Part shown: one piece after another, positions 58,629 to 64,000 of the stretch
Layout of the letters: each line of letters begins with the position of its first letter
Position numbering within the stretch: position 1 is the first letter of the stretch
Assembly: GCA_025716855.1 (NCBI GenBank)
Contig: JAIXMQ010000009.1
Coordinates: 588,001 to 652,000 of the forward strand
Length of the DNA stretch: 64,000 nt
Source of the DNA: Pilaira anomala
Taxonomy: Eukaryota > Mucoromycota > Mucoromycetes > Mucorales > Mucoraceae
Direction of reading: 5' to 3'
Position numbers and translations under genes: made by a program
Notes under the pieces: model-generated
Told to the model about the DNA's origin: nothing
The model's database searches: none
Seen by the model: the letters and a program-made list of their open reading frames with translations, nothing else

Positions 58629-58705
58629 AAATACATACAAAAAATTGTTTTTTAAAAGAAAAATATAAAAATTAAAAAAAAAATTTAAAAAATAAAAAAA
58701 TAAAA

Positions 58706-58737
<32 letters not shown>

Positions 58738-58993
58738 GAGGGGATAGAGAGAAGAAAAGAGAGTTTTTTGGGTTAAATGTATGGTATATAATACGAAAGA
58801 AATAGAGAGTGAGAGTGAGAGTGAGTGGGAGTGGGAGGTATATTTAAGTCCTATGGATAATACATTGCTTTACTGGATCTGTAGGCTCTCCCGAGTTCCA
58901 TTGACTCAAGGTAGAGAAAGTAACAAATATCATGCTATATATTTAAAAAGAATTAGTGATGAGAAATGAATAAAAAAAATATGTATATCAGCT
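58629..58993. other. Convergent spacer with microsatellites
   Basis: A-rich DNA, a (GA)n tract followed by a G12 run (58706-58738) and a (GAGT)n-like stretch at 58805-58837. No gene. Confidence 0.5.
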
Positions 58994-61056
58994 TTACCAA
59001 ACGATACCAAATGTAATGAGAGCAAAGTTGGCTAAACGTCTTGTGATAGGTAACTCTAAAGCCTTCAAATGAAACAAGGGAGGGAAGATGAAGCAAAGAG
59101 GGATACAAAACAAGGCACCTACTAATGAAACAAATTTATCCAATTTATCCTTGGAACCAACAATTCCAATACCTGCACATAAGAAAACAACAAATACGCG
59201 GAATACATTTTTTTGCCACTTGACAATAGCATTGTTCTTTCCTGATTTAGTAGTAAATAATCCATTTTCCATGATACGTATAGCTGGAAACAATTGTAAA
59301 GGAATCGATAAACAAATTGCTAAAGAATAGAGCGTTTGAATAGAAGATACCATCGGATCTTTACTAGGTAAATTCAACAAGATGATCGTCTCTACATTTT
59401 CTCCAAATGTCATGTAAGAAAGTGTACCCATTGTAATAAACAAACATGTAATCACAGTAAGAGCTCTTGTTAATACAAGAGGAAATTTTTTAGGATCTTT
59501 CATAGATTCCGTGATAGGAATGACTTATGTATGTAAATTAGTTTTTTTTAAATATATATATATATATATATAAAAATACATCATGGTTATAAACTCACCT
59601 AGTCCGATACCTTCAAAGGTAAAAGCAGCAGTACCAAGGAATAATGGGAAATGATGCGGGTTCCACATTTCAACATGTACCATACCCACTGTAGCCAATT
59701 CCTTAATATCATAATAGAATAAATAAATCAAACCAATCACAATAAACACATCCGCAATCAATGCAAATACAGATAATCGTTGAATTTTACGAATCATAGC
59801 TAACGGAATAAATGCAAAGCTTTGTGCCAAAATCAGTAAATGCATTGGAATTGAGACTCGACATTTTGAAAATGTGAGTACCAGGGATTGTAAATTTTCG
59901 GCAACAAAGATCATATAAGCACATACAAATCCAATTTGTGATAAAGTAATGGCAACTAATACTGCTATTCTCATACGTGATCCATATAAAACCCCTCCCA
60001 TATCTCCAAAACTGGCTGGTACTGCTAATCTGGTTTGAACTAGCAATAAAAAGGACCATAATGATATTAATGCCCAAGCAATAATAGCAAAAATAGAGAA
60101 AATGATACCACCATTATAGAAACTATATTTTAAAAAATAAATATATATATACTCAATATATTTTATATATAAACTTACGCTTTGGGTAAAAACATGATAC
60201 CAGTTGTAACAAATGATTTCAATAACAAGAACATAGCTTTACCTGGAGTAGCCTTTCCTTGAAGGGTTTGACCAGGACGTGATCTTGATAATAATGGCTG
60301 GGTTTCTCTCACTTGTAATTGTTTGTATTGTAAGGGTACCAAAGGTCTCTTTGAAGAAGTAGAGGGTAAAGGTAATAACTGTTGATCACTTGTAGTACCA
60401 TAAGATACATAAGAAGCATTATTTAATGGAGGACCACGGTAAGCATTGATACTACCTTCAGGAGCATCTTCAGGCTCACTACTTTCATCTTCATCCGATG
60501 TATTATCAATAGAAGTGTCATCTTCATCAGAAGAAGACTCAGCATCACTCAAGTTTTCACCACCAAAATGACCGTAAAGACACAAGAACTCAACAAAACT
60601 ACTAGTAACAAAATTAGGGGGTTTCTTGCCTTGCTTGGTAGCGTTACTAACAACATAATGACGTCGGAAACCTCCGGGTTGCTTTAAAGACTGTAAAGAG
60701 TTATCAACAGTAGGCTCACGAATAGCGGGTAAAGAAATGGATTGAGTTCTATTTCTTTTATGTTGTTTATGTTCTACTTGAGCAGTCCATTTGTATATTT
60801 CGTCCAATATCGATCCGCCCGGTAGTAAGTGATGTGAACTATAGCTACAGGTAGGATTAGTTGTTGTAGCCGCTTTCTTTTGTTCTTGTTCTTGTTGTTC
60901 CTGTTGCTTTTGTTGTTTACGTTGTTGTTGTCGTTGTTTGCGAGAAGGCCGTGGTGGAATCAAAGAAGAGGAAGAAGCTGGATGATAAACGAGATGGCGT
61001 TTCACTACTTTAGCTACTTGCTCCACTGGTAAATCAATCGTAACAGACCTTTCCAT
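58994..61056 (-). CDS. Vacuolar amino-acid transporter, AAAP/AVT3-like
   Basis: Multi-pass amino-acid permease, probably exporting neutral amino acids from the vacuole. Exons (minus) 61056-60179, 60122-59599 and 59523-58994 give 643 aa. The long cytosolic N-terminus holds a Gln/Lys run (RKQRQQQRKQQKQQEQQEQ), Ser/Asp/Glu clusters (SSSDEDDTSIDNTSDEDE) and RPGQTLQGKATPGKAMFLLL, which opens helix 1. The AAAP core follows: FVTTGIMFLPKAFYNGGI, SQIGFVCAYMIFVAENLQ, FTFEGIGLVIPITESMKDP, YMTFGENVETIILLNLP and IVGSKDKLDKFVSLVGA, with about 11 helices in total. The ATG giving MERSVTIDLP was preferred over the in-frame ATG at 61098, which would add a Lys/Phe-rich leader. Confidence 0.92.
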
Positions 61057-61103
61057 ATTGCTATTTCTTTTCTTTTTGTTTTTTTTAAAAAAAAACAAAT
61101 GTC

Positions 61104-61134
<31 letters not shown>

Positions 61135-62205
61135 GCTTAAAAATTAAAAAAAAAAAAAAAAGAAGCAAAAAACGCCCCAAAAAAAAGGATTCTATTTTTC
61201 ACATACACAACTGTTTTAAGCAAAGGGACGTCATACTTACTGTCACCCTTAAAAATAAGATTTTCCTTCATATTTTCATATCTCAATCTTCAACATATCC
61301 TCACTCTTGTCCTCAATAGCATTTTCTTTTTCATTTATATTCTTATATACTTATTATCTTTTCAAAAGAGACAAAAAGAGTTCACTGCTCCGCTTTCGTA
61401 TTTAAAGCAACTAGTGTTGGTGTTACATAATCAGTCGGATTTCACCCATTTTGTTAAAGCTTCAGTAGCTTCGTTTATAAATAAACTAATTTTCAAACGA
61501 TGGTTAAAGGAAAACCTACAGATTCTGAGAGAGCTGAAAGTGAAGTAATGGTTTTAAACATTATATTCAAGGTTTAGATATCAGATTGAAACCAATAGAG
61601 ACTTTGATTCAAAAGCAGCAGATAACTACAGAGCCTCAGAAGACCAAAAGAATAGTGGTATATCCAAAGCTAATATATATCAAGGTGAAAATGTAACAGG
61701 ATTAGTTAGATATGATCTGAAAATGTATGCATAGTTTAATGAAAAGAATAGGAGGCGCTAAAATAAATGGGATACACACTTTAAAGCGATGAATAGATAA
61801 AATGATTGAATTGTCTTAAACAACTTACCACAAAAAACGTTTATTTATGGCACATCATAACTCTTCATGCGTAATTGAAGTATATATTTGACAGAATAAT
61901 TGATGTGATTTTAATGATGTTTTTACAAGAAACATTCATGTATTTAAGTCTCTCCAGACATCATATTATGTACTAAAATCTTACAAAAATACTTTTCCAA
62001 AGCTTATTTATATTGCATATTTTAATGAAGTTTCATTTCATAATCTCAGGCAGCTTAAACTGATCGTGATCTTATGCATAATTATGTAAAACCATCTATT
62101 ATATGTCCGGACCGGGATAATTGAAAGTGTTGAGGTCAGCATGTAATTATATACAAATAGGTTGCTTTTTAACTCTCTATCTTTTTCTGTAACTTTTTTC
62201 AACTT
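61057..62205. other. Intergenic region
   Basis: Divergent promoters of the transporter and the RING-CH gene. It contains A24 at 61110-61133, other A runs and a short frame at 61501-61578 (MVKGKPTDSERAESEV) without support. No RNA gene is seen. Confidence 0.4.
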
Positions 62206-64000
62206 ATGGACGAAGAAGAAGGTAGAGTATTTCAATACATAAAAATTTTTTACGCTTTTCACTTAAAAAAAAATCAACATATAGAAATTTGCAGAGTTTG
62301 CCGTTCTGAAGGTTCACCGGAACACCCTTTATTTCATCCTTGTAAATGTACAGGAAGTATACGACATGTTCATCAGGACTGGTAAAATAATAACGTGTAA
62401 TACCTGAAACAGTATACTTGACAACATTTTTTTTAATAGCTTAATCGAATGGCTGAGCCATAGTAGGCAACAGTAACTATAATTTTTTATATGATTTTTT
62501 TTTTTTTTTATATATATGTAGAAAAATAAAACTGATTTTGCTTTTGTAGACACTGTGAATTATGTAAACATCCTTTCACATTTACACCAGGTATAGAATA
62601 AATACAATAAATGAATTGAATTTAGCTTCTCATCGATGTAATATACATATTTATAGTATATCGACCCGATATGCCTGAAGTTCTTCCACCTACATTGATT
62701 ATACAACAATTCAACAAAAAGATATTTTTTGCTTTAATGTTCGTCCTTCGCGTTCTCCTGGTTGGTTTTATCTGGGTTGTCTTCTTACCCTATTTAACAA
62801 TCTGGATCTGGCGACTCTATTTCTTTTTGGGTGATCATATCTCTCGTCGACTTTATAATTTACAACAGGTCAAACATCAACTTGATTTTAATACAACTGC
62901 ATTAAATCTTACTTCAGTTTTCTTTACTGCTTTCTCTGATAATCAAACAACTACTGCTGCTGTCAACTGGTTAGAGGAATACAAGTCACGTTTAACTATG
63001 CAGTAAGAAGATGATTTTCTTTTTTTTTTATAACAAAAAAAAAAAAAAAAAAAAGATGAATTGAAAACTAATTCTATATCTATATCTATATTGTTTATAT
63101 TAGTACTTTCTTATCTGATTGTTTTGAAGGTCAACTTATAACTTGTATTATTTTTATCTTTTTTATATCCATCTTTTTATTAAAGGAATGGATCATTCAA
63201 AATATTCCAATGGAAGATATCGTTATTATTGAGGATGATCAAGATGAATTTCTTCAAGAAATTCAACCACAACCTGTCATTCAACAAGAGCAGCCAAATG
63301 ATCCAAGATTCGATAGTTTATTTGATATACGTTGGGATACTGGAGTTGAACATGTAGAAGAAGAAATTCAGCCTCCATCACCTATTGCCGTTCAAGATGA
63401 TATTTGGTTTAACGAATCCACTGTATTTGATAATTATACAGTACCTTCTAGAGCCGAATCGATGCCACCACATGTTTTTAGATATGAAGAGGAAGAAGAA
63501 GAAGAAGAACGTTTTCGTCGCGCTAGTAGTATGGAACCTCACATGAATGAAACCGTTGATAGAAATTTACACAACTCAATGCATCGTCCTCAACCTTCTG
63601 CTCCTCTTGCTCCTCTTATGAGGCATGCTATTCAACCTATTATAGAAGAAGATGATGATGATGATGACCCAGTAATCGCAGAACCTGTTCGTCCTAGATT
63701 TTTCATCGCCGCCCAAAATAATGAGAATAATAATGCAGCAGGAGACGTACAGGAAATTGCAAATCAACAAGTGGCAAATGACGAGGAAGAAGAAGAGGAG
63801 GAAGAGGAGGAAGAGGAGGAGGAAAATGCAGATGGTTTATTGGAAGCAATTGGTATGGAAGGAAGCTTATTATCCTTAGCACAAAATACTGCTTTAATGT
63901 TACTATTGATCACCGTCATCCTTGGTGTTACTGTATGGATGCCGTATTTAATTGGCATGTTGTTTATCATGACTGAAGTATTGGATGTAGTTCGTATACC
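62206..64000 (+). CDS. SSM4: RING-CH E3 ubiquitin ligase, MARCH6/Doa10 type, N-terminal part
   Basis: ER membrane ligase of protein quality control (ERAD-C). Exons 62206-62221, 62285-62381, 62440-62472, 62550-62590, 62657-63002 and 63104 to beyond the window end. The C4HC3 RING-CH domain is assembled from four exons: [35 protein letters not shown] and [24 protein letters not shown] leads into helix 1 and 2 ([19 protein letters not shown]), then the family-typical [11 protein letters not shown] and a hydrophobic helix. An acidic disordered loop with a Glu/Asp run (63781-63822) precedes the next helices. At least 476 codons are present; the full protein is usually over 1000 aa, so most of it is outside the window. 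Confidence 0.94.

Overview
The window is eukaryotic nuclear DNA from an early-diverging fungus, most probably a member of the Mucoromycota (Mucorales-like). The evidence is: AT-rich DNA with very many long A/T runs; many short GT..AG introns of about 45-120 nt; fungal gene families (Con7-type zinc finger, PHO80-like cyclin, septin, chitin-deacetylase-like GPI protein, canonical Dicer); and decayed elements of kinds I associate with Mucorales (Helitron, Tc1/mariner, a transposase with a DUF4218-like block, a Fanzor fragment). No rRNA, tRNA, CRISPR array or prokaryote-style operon was seen. All protein calls come from reading motifs and splice phases by eye; nothing was searched.

Layout. 1-251: 5' end of a peroxisomal thiolase (-). 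About 1394-3480: Helitron relic. 4137-4765: unknown small gene. 7571-8734: Con7-type C2H2 factor. 9030-13665: complete seven-exon Dicer (-). 13834-18170: repeat-rich stretch with a dead Tc1/mariner transposase and short direct repeats. 18175-29003: housekeeping block with PFAS (purine synthesis), M17 aminopeptidase, PHO80-like cyclin and septin. 30388-30822: relic of a dispersed family with a D..ExK motif. 32223-34438: MFS transporter in 12 exons. 34893-35171: 92-aa protein. 35495-38048: Ded1-type helicase with a tryptophan-repeat N-terminus. 38326-40223: deacetylase-like protein with a degenerate active site. 40336-42254: ribophorin I/OST1 (-). 42401-43945: secreted HExxH metalloprotease-like protein (-). 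44640-47377: second Helitron relic (-), a duplicated metalloprotease fragment and a Fanzor relic. 47566-49192: Dbp8/DDX49-like helicase with one frameshift (-). 50695-52222 and 57231-58628: two D-amino-acid-oxidase paralogues with peroxisomal C-termini, separated by a 4.8-kb element with long inverted repeats. 58994-61056: vacuolar amino-acid transporter (-). 62206-64000: MARCH6/Doa10 ubiquitin ligase, cut by the window end.

The genes are ordinary single-copy loci separated by transposon graveyards. Some functions connect: thiolase and both oxidases carry peroxisomal signals; OST1 and Doa10 act in ER glycosylation and quality control; the deacetylase-like and metalloprotease-like proteins look GPI-anchored at the cell surface. 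Dicer sits among transposon relics of the kind RNAi usually silences, though nothing in the sequence links them mechanistically.

The less ordinary material is the Fanzor relic, the long-inverted-repeat element with a conserved Cys-rich core, the dispersed D..ExK family, the acidic membrane ORF carried by both Helitron relics, and an intron whose retention would add an in-frame poly-lysine tract.
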